Shown here: in pieces, positions 44,130 to 53,835 of the stretch
Layout of the letters: every line of letters begins with the position of its first letter
Numbering within the stretch: position 1 is the first letter of the stretch
Assembly: GCA_016188575.1 (NCBI GenBank)
Contig: JACPHN010000216.1
Coordinates: 24,579-88,578 of the forward strand
Direction: 5' to 3'
Source of the DNA: Candidatus Schekmanbacteria bacterium
GTDB taxonomy: Bacteria > CSSED10-310 > JACPHN01
DNA length: 64,000 nucleotides
Notes under the pieces: generated by a model
Told to the model about the DNA's origin: nothing
The model's input: only the letters and a program-made list of their open reading frames with translations
Databases searched by the model: none
Program-made: the position numbers and the translations under genes

Positions 44130-45043
44130 CGGAATGGCTTCGCAGCGCGACCACGTCGCTGGCCAGCTCCGGGTGGCTGCCAGAGACGTTCGCCTACGCG
44201 TTCATGGTTCGCGCCATGATTGCTTGCCTGATTCTCGCGCCCTTGCTCGGCGTGCTGAGCCCGCTAGTGGTCACCCGTGGGCTGGCGTTTTTCAGCTCGG
44301 CAATCGGCCATTCGGCGCTCACCGGCCTGGCGTTGGCGATTCTCCTCGGCGAGTCGCTGGACGGAGCGGGGGCCGGCGTTCTCTGCTTCTGCTTGCTGGT
44401 GTCCGTGGCGATGACCTATGTTCGTCATCGCTCGGACCTCCCCAGTGACACGGTGATCGGCGTCTTCGTAGCGTTTACGCTCGGGCTGGGGATTTGCCTT
44501 CTCGTGGCCGTGACGCAGCGGTTCAACATCCATCAGGTGGAGGCCTTGTTGTTTGGCTCGGTCGTCACGGTCACCGAGTCCGATCTGCTCTTCTTGCTGG
44601 GCGTTGCGGTCATGACGGTGCTGGTCATCGGACCGATGTTCAACGGGCTCTTCCTGTCGAGTGTCGACCCGGAGCTCGCGGCGGCCCGGCGGATAAACGT
44701 AGCGCGGAACGACTATTTTTTCCTGATGATGTTGACAGCAGTGATCGTGGCGAGCGCCAAGGTGATTGGGGCGCTCATGGTGGAGGCGCTCGTCATCGTC
44801 CCCGCGGCGATCGCCAGAAACGTCGCCGGGAGTCTGCGGGCATACTGCGTCTGGAGCTGTGTGTTTGCGTGCGTGGGGACGCAGGGCGGGCTCCTGCTCG
44901 GAAGTTTCGTCCCGGTGCCGACCGGGGCAGCAATTGTGCTGGTGCTCGCGGGCCTGTTCGGTGTGACGTTCGTGGTGAGCATGGCGACCGCCGCGGCGGC
45001 GCGCGCGCGCGGGCGGGCTCGGGAAGCGGCGGGGAGGAAGTAG
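44126..45043 (+). CDS. ZnuB-like metal ABC transporter permease
   Basis: 305 residues, GTG start overlapping the previous stop (GTGA). Eight or so hydrophobic helices; family landmarks include LGVLSPLVVTRGLAFFSSAIGHSALTG near the N terminus and KVIGALMVEALVIVPAAIARN near 215-235. Belongs to the Mn/Zn/Fe ABC-3 permease family and forms the channel. Confidence 0.92.
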   Translation: MTEWLRSATTSLASSGWLPETFAYAFMVRAMIACLILAPLLGVLSPLVVTRGLAFFSSAIGHSALTGLALAILLGESLDGAGAGVLCFCLLVSVAMTYVRHRSDLPSDTVIGVFVAFTLGLGICLLVAVTQRFNIHQVEALLFGSVVTVTESDLLFLLGVAVMTVLVIGPMFNGLFLSSVDPELAAARRINVARNDYFFLMMLTAVIVASAKVIGALMVEALVIVPAAIARNVAGSLRAYCVWSCVFACVGTQGGLLLGSFVPVPTGAAIVLVLAGLFGVTFVVSMATAAAARARGRAREAAGRK

Positions 45044-45054
45044 GTGGGGCGGTC

Positions 45055-46026
45055 ATGGTGACGTGCAGGCGCTTGGGACTGATCGTTGCGCTTCTGGTGG
45101 TGTCCAGCGCGGCGCCCGGGTTGGCGCTGGCCGGGGCGCGCCGCGAGATCGTGCTCACGACGTTTCAGCCGCTCTACTCGATGGCCTGGAACGTCGCCCG
45201 GGATGCGCCGGGAGTCGAAGTCAGAAACCTCGCTCCCCGGGCGCTCGGCCCGCACGACTATGCGCCCTGGGAAGGCGCGGCGCGGGCGGAGTTTGCGCGG
45301 GCTGCCGGCGAGGCGGCGGCGATCCTGACGTTGCGGCGGGTGTCTCTGGCGCCGCGGTTCGACGAGCTGTATGGCCGGGCGCGTGAGTGGAACATCCGCA
45401 TCGTGGAAATCGACCCGCTGCAAGCCTGGTCCACCGACCGCGCCGCGCTGGCGCTTGCCTGGCTTCCGGACAAAGGGCGGCAAGCGGGAGCCGACGCGGC
45501 CGGCGGCGCGCCCTGCGGGCGTGACCCGAACCCCCACGTGTGGCTTTCCCTGTCCCATGCGGCCGCGATGACGCGAAACATCGCCCGCGACCTGGCCGCG
45601 CTCGATCCGTCCGGCAGCAACCTGTATGCGCGCAACGCGGAGCGTTACGCGCGCCTCCTGCTGGCGCTCCGGGCCGAGATCGAGGCGAAGCTCGCCGAGG
45701 TCGACGTGCCGCGCTTGATCTCCCTGACGGATGCGTTCCCATATCTGACCGCGGACCTCGGGTTGGAGGTCGCGGCCTACGTGGACGCGGACGGCGCCGG
45801 CGTGGGCCGCATCGTGCGCGAGCTGGCGGCCGGGGTCGTGTTGGCTGAAGAGATGCCGGATGAGGCCGTCGCGGCGGCAATTCGCTCGGCAGGAGCGCGG
45901 CTGGCGGTGCTGCACACGCTCGAAGAAGGCTGGGGAAACGGGGACACCGTGACTCCCGAAGGCTTTGAGCTCGGCATGCGCAGTAATCTCGAGACGCTGC
46001 TCGGCGCGCTGCGCCCAGATCGCTAG
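45055..46026 (+). CDS. Second ZnuA/TroA-like metal-binding protein, partly degenerate site
   Basis: 323 residues from the ATG at 45055, signal peptide of about 27 residues. It keeps GPHDYAPWEGAARAEFA and PNPHVWLSLSHAA, two of the metal His positions. The third expected His is replaced: SLTDAFPYLTADLGL has Asp. The fourth acid is in LAEEMPDEAV. It is only distantly similar to the binding protein at 42397. Two receptors for one permease suggests different metals or affinities. Confidence 0.75.
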   Translation: MVTCRRLGLIVALLVVSSAAPGLALAGARREIVLTTFQPLYSMAWNVARDAPGVEVRNLAPRALGPHDYAPWEGAARAEFARAAGEAAAILTLRRVSLAPRFDELYGRAREWNIRIVEIDPLQAWSTDRAALALAWLPDKGRQAGADAAGGAPCGRDPNPHVWLSLSHAAAMTRNIARDLAALDPSGSNLYARNAERYARLLLALRAEIEAKLAEVDVPRLISLTDAFPYLTADLGLEVAAYVDADGAGVGRIVRELAAGVVLAEEMPDEAVAAAIRSAGARLAVLHTLEEGWGNGDTVTPEGFELGMRSNLETLLGALRPDR

Positions 46027-46110
46027 CGCCGGCGACCGCGCCCCGGAGAAGTGCTGGCATCGCCGCGGCAACTCGTGTAAACTACGCGCGAAAGTGAGCG
46101 ACAGACGGCG

Positions 46111-47406
46111 ATGGCGGACATGACAAACCAATCCAGTGCGGTGATGCCTCCCTGGCCGCGTCACTTCGATCTGCGCGGCACTGATCGGCTACTCGTGGTG
46201 TTCAGTGACATCGAGATGGGGGCGGGCGGTCAGTTTGACGATTTCCCGCACAGCGACTTCCTCGGCGAGATCATCCTGAGCTACGACGAGCCGCCTTTCG
46301 ACGAGATCGCAGTCGATATCGTCTTCAATGGGGACACTTTCGACCTGCTGAAAACCAGCTACCTCGGGCAACACCCGCATCACATCAATCGCGACGTGGC
46401 GCTCGGCAAGATGGCGGCGGTAGCGGCGGCGCACCCCCGTTTTTTTGAGAGTCTGCGACGCTTTCTCTCCTTTGGTGGGGCGCCGCGAAACGTCCACTTC
46501 GTGGCCGGTAATCACGATGCCGAGATTCTCTTTCCCTCGGTCCGCAAGCTGATCAGGACGCTTTGCGACGCGACGGACCAGATCACGTTTCCGGGATTCG
46601 AGCTGGAGATCGGCAAGGTTCACATCGAGCATGGCTCGCAACTCGACCCATTGTTCCGGATGGAAGTCGAGCACCCGTTCGTCGAGCACAACGGCGAGGA
46701 GCTATTGAACATCAGTTGGGCCACGGTCGCGCTGCTGGACGTGGCGATGCCCTTGCTCCCGCTGTTCTACTTCCACGACCGGCTGAAGCCAAAGAAAGTG
46801 GTGCTCGATCTCATCCCCGAGGCGCGCGAGGTGATCATCGGGGCGTTTTGGCGGTACTGGACGCGCGAGTACTGGCGTGCGTGGTTTCGCTCCTCGGATC
46901 CGATGATGAAGATCAGTTGGACGATGATCAAAGAGCTGGTGCGGCGATTCGGCTCCCAGGACCCCGAGGTTACGGTCGGCGAGCAGTTTCAGCGCGAGCT
47001 GCAGGACAGCGACAAGTTTGATCTGTACCTGCTCGGGCATCAGCACCAGGCCCGTTGGTGGAGTCACGGGTCGCGCAAGATTCTGCAGACGGGCTGCTTT
47101 CGCAACGAGTACATGGTGCTCAATGGGGGGCACACGCTGCGGCCGATTCCAAAAACGTACGCCGAGGCGTACTTGCGGGGGGACGAGGTTTACCGCTCGC
47201 ACCTGGTCGAGCTGGATGGCCCCCAGCTTCCAACGGGGAGCATACCGGAATCGATCTTCGAGATTCAGCCGCGCCTCCGCGAAATCCTCGCCGTGAGCGA
47301 GGAGCGTGCCGCCGGAGCTGCGACACCGCCCGAAATCGAGCCCGAGACGGAGAGCGGCGGCAACAAGCTGGAGCGGAAGGAGGCGGGCGCCACGGCGGGC
47401 AAGTAG
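46111..47406 (+). CDS. Calcineurin-like metallophosphoesterase
   Basis: 431 residues. Phosphoesterase motifs in order: FSDIEMGAG (Asp), VFNGDTFDLL, VAGNHDAEIL, IEHGSQLDP and LLGHQHQARWW. In the first motif the usual SDxHxG has Glu in place of His, so the metal site is altered though not obviously broken. LpxH-like or DUF-type relatives act on phospho-sugars or lipids; the long insert at 210-300 (with a RYWTREYWRAWF stretch) is unlike LpxH. Substrate unknown. Confidence 0.78.
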   Translation: MADMTNQSSAVMPPWPRHFDLRGTDRLLVVFSDIEMGAGGQFDDFPHSDFLGEIILSYDEPPFDEIAVDIVFNGDTFDLLKTSYLGQHPHHINRDVALGKMAAVAAAHPRFFESLRRFLSFGGAPRNVHFVAGNHDAEILFPSVRKLIRTLCDATDQITFPGFELEIGKVHIEHGSQLDPLFRMEVEHPFVEHNGEELLNISWATVALLDVAMPLLPLFYFHDRLKPKKVVLDLIPEAREVIIGAFWRYWTREYWRAWFRSSDPMMKISWTMIKELVRRFGSQDPEVTVGEQFQRELQDSDKFDLYLLGHQHQARWWSHGSRKILQTGCFRNEYMVLNGGHTLRPIPKTYAEAYLRGDEVYRSHLVELDGPQLPTGSIPESIFEIQPRLREILAVSEERAAGAATPPEIEPETESGGNKLERKEAGATAGK

Positions 47407-47525
47407 CTGCTCGCCCTCCGTTTGCCCGTGCACATCGTCGTCTCGCAGACCCCCCGTCACCAGTGTGGTCCCCGATACCCTGCGCCGCGACAGCCGAGGC
47501 GCGGCGTGCTCCCCACGGTAGGAGA

Positions 47526-50393
47526 ATGGCATTGAGCAGGTCCGGCGGCGCGGCCGCAAAGAGCACTGGACAGCGGGTTACAAGCGCACGGATGCAACGG
47601 CTGCGGGGCGTCGTCGCCGCGGGTCTTCTCCTGGCGGCGACGCTGGCCATCGACGGCTGTGTCCAGGTCTATCCGCCCCCCGGTACTGCCGCCAATGCCA
47701 CGGCTATCGCCGGCGAGGCCGAAGGCGGCGAAGCAGCAGCCGCCGCGACGCCCACGCCCCTGCCCGCGTGGGCCGATGCACTCAAGGACACCGAGGCGCA
47801 CGAGGGGTTCCTCACGTTCCACCTGCGCAAGGACCGCGCCGTTCTGCTGGAGCTCTCTGAATCCAGGCTCGGCACGCCGATCGCGCTCACCATGTACATC
47901 AGCCGCGGCGTCGGCTGGGATCTCTTGACCGATGGCATGTCCCTCACCTTTGAAGCGCAGGTTCTGGTCTTCAAGCGGCTCGGGGACAAGGTCCATGTGA
48001 TCCGCCAAAACACGCGATTCACCGCCGATCCCGAGTCGGAGGCCGAGCGCGAGATCGAGCAAGACGTGGGCAGCTCAACTGTAGCCGCGCTGCCCATCGC
48101 CAGCGAGGACGTCGAGGAAAAGAAGGTGTTGGTGGATGCCACGACGTTCTTCGTGTCGGACTATGCGGGAATCGGCTGGTCGCTCCGGGAAGCCTATGCG
48201 GAACAGGCACCTGGTCTCGACCTCGAACGTTCCGCCGTCGAGAAAATCCAGTCGTTTCCGAGCAACACGGAGCTGGACGTTTCCCTGACGTTCACGCCCG
48301 CGAACTTTGACGCCGTGGATGCTTCCTCGTTTTCCGATGCGAGGTCGATTCCGGTCGGTCTGCGCTACTCTCTGTTCGCGCTGCCCGACGAGCCGATGAT
48401 GCCGCGCTTCGCTGACGATCGCGTCGGCACGTTCGTCGCGGCGCTCTTCGATTTCTCCCGCGATCAGGAGCCGACGCCGTTTGTCCGCTACGTCACGCGC
48501 TGGCGGTTGCGCAAAAAGAGCGACGCCGAGCCCGTGAGCGAGCCGGAGCAGCCCATCGTGTTTTACGTCGACGGCTCGGTTCCCCGCGCTTATCGACAAT
48601 ACGTTCGTGAGGGTGTGAAAGCGTGGGATCGAGCCTTCGAGGCGGCGGGCTTTCGCAATGCGATTGTGGTCAAGGAGGCACCGGTCGATGATCCCTCCTG
48701 GAGCCCCGAGGACATCCGCTACTCGACGATCCGGTGGACGACCTCCTACAATCTCGGCTACGCGATCGGGCCGTCGGAGATCGATCCGCGGACAGGGGAG
48801 ATTCTCAACGCCGACATCGTGATCCCCTCATCGTTCGTGAGAGCGTTTGGCAGCGAGTATGCGCGCTTCAGTGGGAACGAGAAGGGGCGGGGCCGGGGCG
48901 GCGGGTTGGGAGCGCGGCCCCGGATGCGAGCGCGCGCCGGCTGGCGACCCGGGTGCGCGGCGGCGCTCGGCAAGGCACAGCAGATGGATCTCGGACGGCT
49001 ATCGCTGCTGGCGAGCATGCCCTCGTTGGGGCCTCTGGTGATGCCGGAGGACTACCTGGGTGACGCGATCCGCGATCTCGTCATGCACGAGGTCGGGCAC
49101 ACGCTGGGACTGGCGCACAACTTTCGGGCTTCGGCTGGCGTCCCCGCGGCGCGGCTGGGAGACGTTGAGCACACCCGCCGATTCGGCGTGACGGGATCCG
49201 TCATGGAGTATGGCGCGGTCAACGTTGCTGCCGATGCTCGCGAGCAAGGCGACTATTGGAACACGACGCTCGGGCTCTACGACGTCTGGGCGATCCAGTA
49301 CGCCTACGCGCCGATCTACGAGCAGAGCGCCACGGCGCCGCTCGCGCGCGTGGGCCGGCCGCTGACGTCGCCCCAGGAAGAGCTCCCCGTGTTGCAGGCG
49401 ATTGCGGCGCGCGCGGCCGAACCGGAGCTCGCGTACGGGTCCGACGAAGATGTGGCCGAGACGCCGTACGACGTCGACCCGCTCACGGGGGTATGGGATC
49501 TCGGCGACGATCCTTTCGCCTTCGCCGAGAACCGCAGCGCGATCGCACGCCGAGTGCTCCCGGCGCTGGCTGACCGGCTGGTCGGTGATGGCGAGGAATG
49601 GCAGCTCTTGCGGCGCGGCTTTGCGGCGCTGCTGGCCGAGCGCGCCCGCTCGCTGCAGCCACTCGTCCGCATGCTCGGCGGCATTTACGTCAGCCGCGCC
49701 CACAAGTCCGATCCCGGCGGTCGGGTGCCCTTCGTCCCGCTGCCGGCCAAGGAGCAGCGGCGGGCGCTGCGAGTCCTGTCCGAGCAGGCGTTCGCCGCCG
49801 ACGCCTTTGCTTTCGATCCGGCCCTGCTCAACAGGCTGGTGCCCTCTCGATGGGTTCATTGGGCCGCCGAGCAACCAGTCCTGCCGCTCGACTTTCCGCT
49901 GCTCACCCAGGTGCAGGAGATTCATCGCGCGCTGCTCGCGGACATCCTGGCGCCCCCACGGCTGCAGCGGGTGGTGGACAACGAGTTGCGCGTCACCGCG
50001 GGCGGCGACGCGTTTCGCCTGGACGAGCTGCTGGCGGCGTTGACGGCGGCGATCTGGACGGAGGTCGGCGGCGGCCAGTGGCCGCAAGCGATCTCGACGG
50101 TGAGGCGAAATGAGCAGCGAGCGTATCTCGACCGCCTGGTCGAAATCGTGCTTCCGGAACCTGATGTGGAGGAGCCGGAGCCGCCCGCCGTGGCGCCGTT
50201 CCCGCCTGTGGCAGCGTGGCCGGCAGACGCCGTCTCGCTGGCGCGCCTGGAGCTGGTGGAGCTCGGGCGGCGGGTCGATGGCGCGCTGGAGCGCGCGCCC
50301 GAGGGCGCGGACCGCGTCGTGGTGGCACACCTGCGGGACGCCCGGGAGCGGATTCGGCTGGCGCTGGAGGCGCGCCTGATGCTGTCGCACTAG
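47526..50393 (+). CDS. Large exported zinc metalloprotease (DUF4953/DUF5117-like)
   Basis: 955 residues if it starts at 47526; the GTG at 47577 and the ATG at 47592 are alternatives because the GGAG is too close to the first ATG. A hydrophobic signal ends AIDGCVQV, a weak lipobox. The catalytic zinc motif VMHEVGHTLGLAHNF is at about residue 520, with a metzincin-type third His. Flanking regions, such as VFYVDGSVPRAYRQYVREG and SVMEYGAVN (the Met turn), match secreted DUF4953 proteases. The C-terminal 400 residues are helical. Should act outside the inner membrane; substrates unknown. Confidence 0.83.
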   Translation: MALSRSGGAAAKSTGQRVTSARMQRLRGVVAAGLLLAATLAIDGCVQVYPPPGTAANATAIAGEAEGGEAAAAATPTPLPAWADALKDTEAHEGFLTFHLRKDRAVLLELSESRLGTPIALTMYISRGVGWDLLTDGMSLTFEAQVLVFKRLGDKVHVIRQNTRFTADPESEAEREIEQDVGSSTVAALPIASEDVEEKKVLVDATTFFVSDYAGIGWSLREAYAEQAPGLDLERSAVEKIQSFPSNTELDVSLTFTPANFDAVDASSFSDARSIPVGLRYSLFALPDEPMMPRFADDRVGTFVAALFDFSRDQEPTPFVRYVTRWRLRKKSDAEPVSEPEQPIVFYVDGSVPRAYRQYVREGVKAWDRAFEAAGFRNAIVVKEAPVDDPSWSPEDIRYSTIRWTTSYNLGYAIGPSEIDPRTGEILNADIVIPSSFVRAFGSEYARFSGNEKGRGRGGGLGARPRMRARAGWRPGCAAALGKAQQMDLGRLSLLASMPSLGPLVMPEDYLGDAIRDLVMHEVGHTLGLAHNFRASAGVPAARLGDVEHTRRFGVTGSVMEYGAVNVAADAREQGDYWNTTLGLYDVWAIQYAYAPIYEQSATAPLARVGRPLTSPQEELPVLQAIAARAAEPELAYGSDEDVAETPYDVDPLTGVWDLGDDPFAFAENRSAIARRVLPALADRLVGDGEEWQLLRRGFAALLAERARSLQPLVRMLGGIYVSRAHKSDPGGRVPFVPLPAKEQRRALRVLSEQAFAADAFAFDPALLNRLVPSRWVHWAAEQPVLPLDFPLLTQVQEIHRALLADILAPPRLQRVVDNELRVTAGGDAFRLDELLAALTAAIWTEVGGGQWPQAISTVRRNEQRAYLDRLVEIVLPEPDVEEPEPPAVAPFPPVAAWPADAVSLARLELVELGRRVDGALERAPEGADRVVVAHLRDARERIRLALEARLMLSH

Positions 50394-50551
50394 GCGCGCG
50401 ACTCGCGTCGCTCGGCCGCGTGCTATACTGCTCAGAAACTACCATACCCCATGCGATCGCCTCCTTCGCGCCACCTTCTTGCGCGGTTCTCGGCAGCCGA
50501 TGGCCCCGCCCGCGACGCTGCACGGTGGCGCGACCTCGAAAGGAACTGGAA

Positions 50552-51007
50552 ATGACGCGGATTCTGGTCGACGCCGATGGCTGCCCCGTCAAGGACGAGA
50601 TATACCGTGTCGCCCGCCGGCACGGCTTACCTGTGGTGCTTGTCGCCAACGTCCGGATGCGCACCCCTCCGGACTCGAGCATTTCTCTGGTCGTGGTCGG
50701 CAAGGATCTGGACGCGGCCGACGACTGGATCGCCGGACACGCCACGGAGGCAGACGTCGTAGTTGCCGATGACGTCCCTCTTGCGGCGCGGTCCCTCAAG
50801 AAGGGCGCCGCGGTCGTCGGCCATCGCGGTCGCCTGTTCACCGATGCGAGCATTGGCGACGCCCTGGCGACCCGAGACCTTCTGCACCATCTGCGGGAAA
50901 TTGGAGAGGTTGCTGGGGGCCCGCCGCCCGTTGTGCACCGAGACCGATCGAGGTTCCTTCAGCGACTCGAAGAGGCCGTTCGCGCCAAAAACCCAGGCGT
51001 TCGGTAG
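50552..51007 (+). CDS. YaiI/YqxD-family protein (DUF188)
   Basis: 151 residues from the ATG at 50552 (AAAGGAA upstream). It begins RILVDADGCPVKDEIYRVARR, the diagnostic NYN/PIN-like DxDxCPV motif, and has VVADDVPLAARSLKKGA and RGRLFTDASIGDALATRDLL. The fold is a PIN-like nuclease, with no proven activity in this family. It is the last ordinary chromosomal gene before the integron-like array. Confidence 0.88.
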   Translation: MTRILVDADGCPVKDEIYRVARRHGLPVVLVANVRMRTPPDSSISLVVVGKDLDAADDWIAGHATEADVVVADDVPLAARSLKKGAAVVGHRGRLFTDASIGDALATRDLLHHLREIGEVAGGPPPVVHRDRSRFLQRLEEAVRAKNPGVR

Positions 51008-51038
51008 CCTCCGGCCCCAGATCTACTTGACATGGCTG

Positions 51039-51114
51039 GCGGAACGTTCGAGCTCAGCGGCCACAGGGATGGCCGAAGGCCAGCCCTGTGGTCCGCTGCA
51101 ACGATGGGTCAGGC
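51039..51114 (-). other. attC-like site at the distal end of the array
   Basis: A 76-base imperfect palindrome whose arms CAGCGGCCACAGGG and CCCTGTGGTCCGCTG pair, with one unpaired T as in attC sites. The outer cores are eroded (GCCTGAC and GTTCCGC on the minus strand). It carries the stop codon of the HXXEE gene in its right core. Confidence 0.7.
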
Positions 51115-51615
51115 GGCCCGCCACCCGCACCTCGTAAGCCGCACAAGCTCGCCGAGAAGCACCACGCCAGCTACGCCGACAACTGGTGCTGTAAAGAGGC
51201 CCGGAAAGTATCCACCAACGCGCAGAGCGAGAACTGGGTGTGCAGCCGCGTTCAAGGCCAGGGCAAGCCCCAAAAACCACAGCGGAACGAGCGCCGCCAC
51301 TACGCCAGCCCGAATGCCCAGCACGGATGCAGCCCAAAGCACGAGCCATGTGACATTGAACGCGACGAAGAACCGCGCACCCCAGGGTTCGAGCCCGAGG
51401 AGAGACGGAAAACGTTCGTAGAACCGCGTGCTCAGTTCTTCGATGAAATGCAGCAGCTGGGCCGCAATCGCTAGAGCAGCAACGAGCGAAGCACGAGCCA
51501 CGATGCGGGGTTCGCGGGCGATACGAGGCCTGGCGACTGTGAGGCCGATGGAAAGCGCGAGCAGCATCGAGAGACCCAGCGTCCCAGTCAGGTAACTCTG
51601 GACCTCACCGCTCAC
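51109..51615 (-). CDS. HXXEE-domain membrane protein (cassette gene)
   Basis: 168 residues from a GTG start. Four or five hydrophobic helices; the HXXEE motif is HFIEE near residue 56 within LLHFIEELSTRF, followed by AFNVTWLVLW and an ALNAAAHPVLALR helix. The family is an uncharacterised membrane domain with conserved His and Glu, possibly enzymatic. It fills the space between two attC-like sites, starting 16 bases after one and ending within the next. Confidence 0.78.
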   Translation of the reverse strand: MSGEVQSYLTGTLGLSMLLALSIGLTVARPRIAREPRIVARASLVAALAIAAQLLHFIEELSTRFYERFPSLLGLEPWGARFFVAFNVTWLVLWAASVLGIRAGVVAALVPLWFLGLALALNAAAHPVLALRVGGYFPGLFTAPVVGVAGVVLLGELVRLTRCGWRAA

Positions 51616-51630
51616 GACTGTAGCCTACCT

Positions 51631-51711
51631 ATCCAACGCCGACCGGGCCGCCTGACGGGCGCCGGGTCAGCGGCAGCGCGCAGCGCCGTCCGCTGGAACC
51701 GGTTGTTAGGC
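51631..51711 (-). other. attC-like integron site
   Basis: On the minus strand it runs from GCCTAAC (51705-51711) to GTTGGAT (51631-51637), both canonical cores. The inner arms CAGCGGC and GCCGTCCGCTG pair with an extra T. Length 81 bases. It separates the SRPBCC and HXXEE cassettes. Confidence 0.85.
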
Positions 51712-51727
51712 CGCGAATCGAACGCCC

Positions 51728-52309
51728 TCATCGCGCTCTCCGTTCTTTCGCCCGTTTAGCCCTGAGCATCTCGCCAGTGATGAGATAATGCTCAAGCTGT
51801 GAAAAGAGCTTCTGCAGCCTGGTCTTCAGACGGTTGCGCGCTGATCCCCCAACGAACCAATTCCCAACGTGCGTGACCGCGGTTGCAGTGCACCTGGCCT
51901 TGACACTACTTGTGCCGTCAGGGCGGTCAAAAAGCGATAGCTCCACCTTCATGACGACGTGGTTTGCGAATACGGCGGCTTCGAACAAGTAGTTCTCGGG
52001 TTCATGACGCGTCAGAACCCACGTTTCGTAGGTTGCCAAGTTGACAAACACACAGTCCTTCTCCGCATACCCCGAATCCGAGTAAAGAATTTCGCACTTC
52101 CAGTTCTCGATCCAGTCATATTCGCGCTTGGGGCAGAGGAGCGGGAATACCTTATCTGCTGATGCCGGCAACGCTTGTTCATGTTCGACTACGACCCGCT
52201 TAGCGCGGAACTGGCTACCGCGGAGCATCCAAGCGCGAATTGCCAGCAACAGCGAGGTCAGGGAATGCGCAATGCGCAGAGCACGCGTCCGAAGTAAGTT
52301 TGCCATCAT
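51728..52309 (-). CDS. SRPBCC (START-like) family protein with N-terminal anchor (cassette gene)
   Basis: 193 residues from the ATG at 52309; the longer open frame would run through the neighbouring attC and is not real. Residues about 3-28 are hydrophobic (ALRIAHSLTSLLLAIRAWML), an anchor. Then comes a lipid- or ligand-pocket SRPBCC domain: EHEQALPASADKVFPLLCP, YDWIENWKCEILYSDSG and a C-terminal long helix rich in Arg/Leu. Ligand unknown. Framed by attC-like sites 24 bases upstream and 16 bases downstream. Confidence 0.78.
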   Translation of the reverse strand: MMANLLRTRALRIAHSLTSLLLAIRAWMLRGSQFRAKRVVVEHEQALPASADKVFPLLCPKREYDWIENWKCEILYSDSGYAEKDCVFVNLATYETWVLTRHEPENYLFEAAVFANHVVMKVELSLFDRPDGTSSVKARCTATAVTHVGNWFVGGSARNRLKTRLQKLFSQLEHYLITGEMLRAKRAKERRAR

Positions 52310-52332
52310 GTTATGTTCTAACTCCCACGGTG

Positions 52333-52394
52333 GCCTAACGGGCGCCGGGTCAGCGGCGGCGCGCAGCGCCGTCCGCTGCATGCTGTTGTTAGAC
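52333..52394 (-). other. attC-like integron site (canonical)
   Basis: 62 bases bounded by GCCTAAC (52333-52339) and GTTAGAC (52388-52394), perfect RYYYAAC and GTTRRRY cores. Inside, CAGCGGCGGCGC pairs with GCGCCGTCCGCTG leaving one extrahelical T. It overlaps the stop codon of the small ORF to its right. Confidence 0.9.
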
Positions 52395-52601
52395 CGTGTC
52401 GAGCTTCGCCGGCTGAGATTCCTTCTGGCTCGGCGTTGCATCGACGCGCGCTGGCTCCGCGACCGCGATCAGCCAATTAGCCATGATACTGGATAGACTG
52501 TTGGACGGTGCAGTTGTCTCGACCACGGGCTGCGACGCCGCGGAGGAGGTGCCGTCCTTGAACGTGATATGACTCGAAGAGTTCTGCATATCAGGTCTCA
52601 T
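52389..52601 (-). CDS. Small cassette ORF of unknown function
   Basis: 70 residues from the ATG at 52601, overlapping the end of the protease-type gene by 11 bases; its stop lies in the attC core, as cassette genes commonly end. Ser/Ala/Thr-rich with MANWLIAVAEPA as the only hydrophobic stretch. Could be a small accessory protein or non-functional. Low certainty. Confidence 0.4.
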   Translation of the reverse strand: MRPDMQNSSSHITFKDGTSSAASQPVVETTAPSNSLSSIMANWLIAVAEPARVDATPSQKESQPAKLDTV

Positions 52602-53596
52602 GTCGCCATCCCTCAAATGATCGTGCGTCCGCTACCGCCTGCTGCATGACGCCTGGAGCAACCTGTATCTGCTGACGACTCAGCTTCCCCTCGGAAACGA
52701 AACGGTGACTGCCAGCAGCCGCACTCTCGATCAGTGCCCGAACGTGAGAATACTGCGCTAGAGGCTGACCCGCCAAGGGGGCCTCCGGGTTAAGCGGGGT
52801 TCCGAACTTCATCTCGTCAGCATAGCTACGGTGGAGGTCTCGAATGATAGCGTACAGCGCATCGGTCGGCCTCTCAACCCGGAGGCCGAGCTCGTCTCGC
52901 GCCTCCTGCCGGTAGATCGTGTAGTCGTGACTGCCGGACTCCGAGCAGAGGAAGTCCAACACCTTGTTGATACGATGCTCATCTGTGAGATGTCGCTTGA
53001 TTAGCCGGCTACCCAACATCCTGATCTGCGTCCGGCTACGGTAGACTTCACCAAGAACGAGCGGATGTACGCGGTCGGACAGTGCACGCAGCACGCCAAG
53101 CCGAGCATCCTCCGACGACAACCCGGCCTCATTCTTTGCAAACGCGATGTAACCGTTGATCGCCTCAACGCTCACCGGCGCACGCTGCTGGGGTGGTGCT
53201 CCGGGAATCTCCGGGTTCAGAGGACCGTTGACGCTCGGGTCAATCGGACCGAGCGTCGCTTGCCTCGTCAGCATGATCGAATCCGCGCCAAGGCACATCA
53301 AGGTTCCTGCGCTGTGGGCCTTGGCCGGCACGACAATTTCGAGGCGCTCGGTGAACTGGGCGGATGAGGTTGACGAGGCTCCACGCAGCCAGCGTGCTCC
53401 CTCCTCTCGTGTGTAGGAAGAGCGAAACCGTCTTGACCGTACCGATTCCGTCGAGGTGCTGGGCGAAGAAATCGAGGACCTCCGGATGGACCTGAGTTTC
53501 GAGTCCCGGCCGATCACCGGTGACGTATAGCAGCGCGGTACATGACCGGGCGGTCTCCCACTTCTGGAGCAGATCCTTCCGTGTCGAGTAGTTCAT
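52591..53596 (-). pseudogene. Frameshifted serine-dehydrogenase-type protease (SDH_sah/ClpP-like fold)
   Basis: Two frames join into one protein. The N-terminal frame (from 53596) reads MNYSTRKDLLQKWE, LYVTGDRPG, FLHTRGGSTLAAWSLVNLIR; the other frame continues QFTERLEIVVPAKAHSAGTLMCLGAD, with the nucleophile Ser in HSAGT. The break is at a CCC run (GGG at 53358-53360 on the plus strand): removing one base restores LVNLIRQFTERLE. The family consists of cytoplasmic SppA/ClpP-like serine proteases, including serine dehydrogenase proteinase. A real mutation or a base-calling error are equally possible. Confidence 0.78.
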
Positions 53597-53607
53597 AGTT
53601 CTCCTCG

Positions 53608-53835
<228 letters not shown>

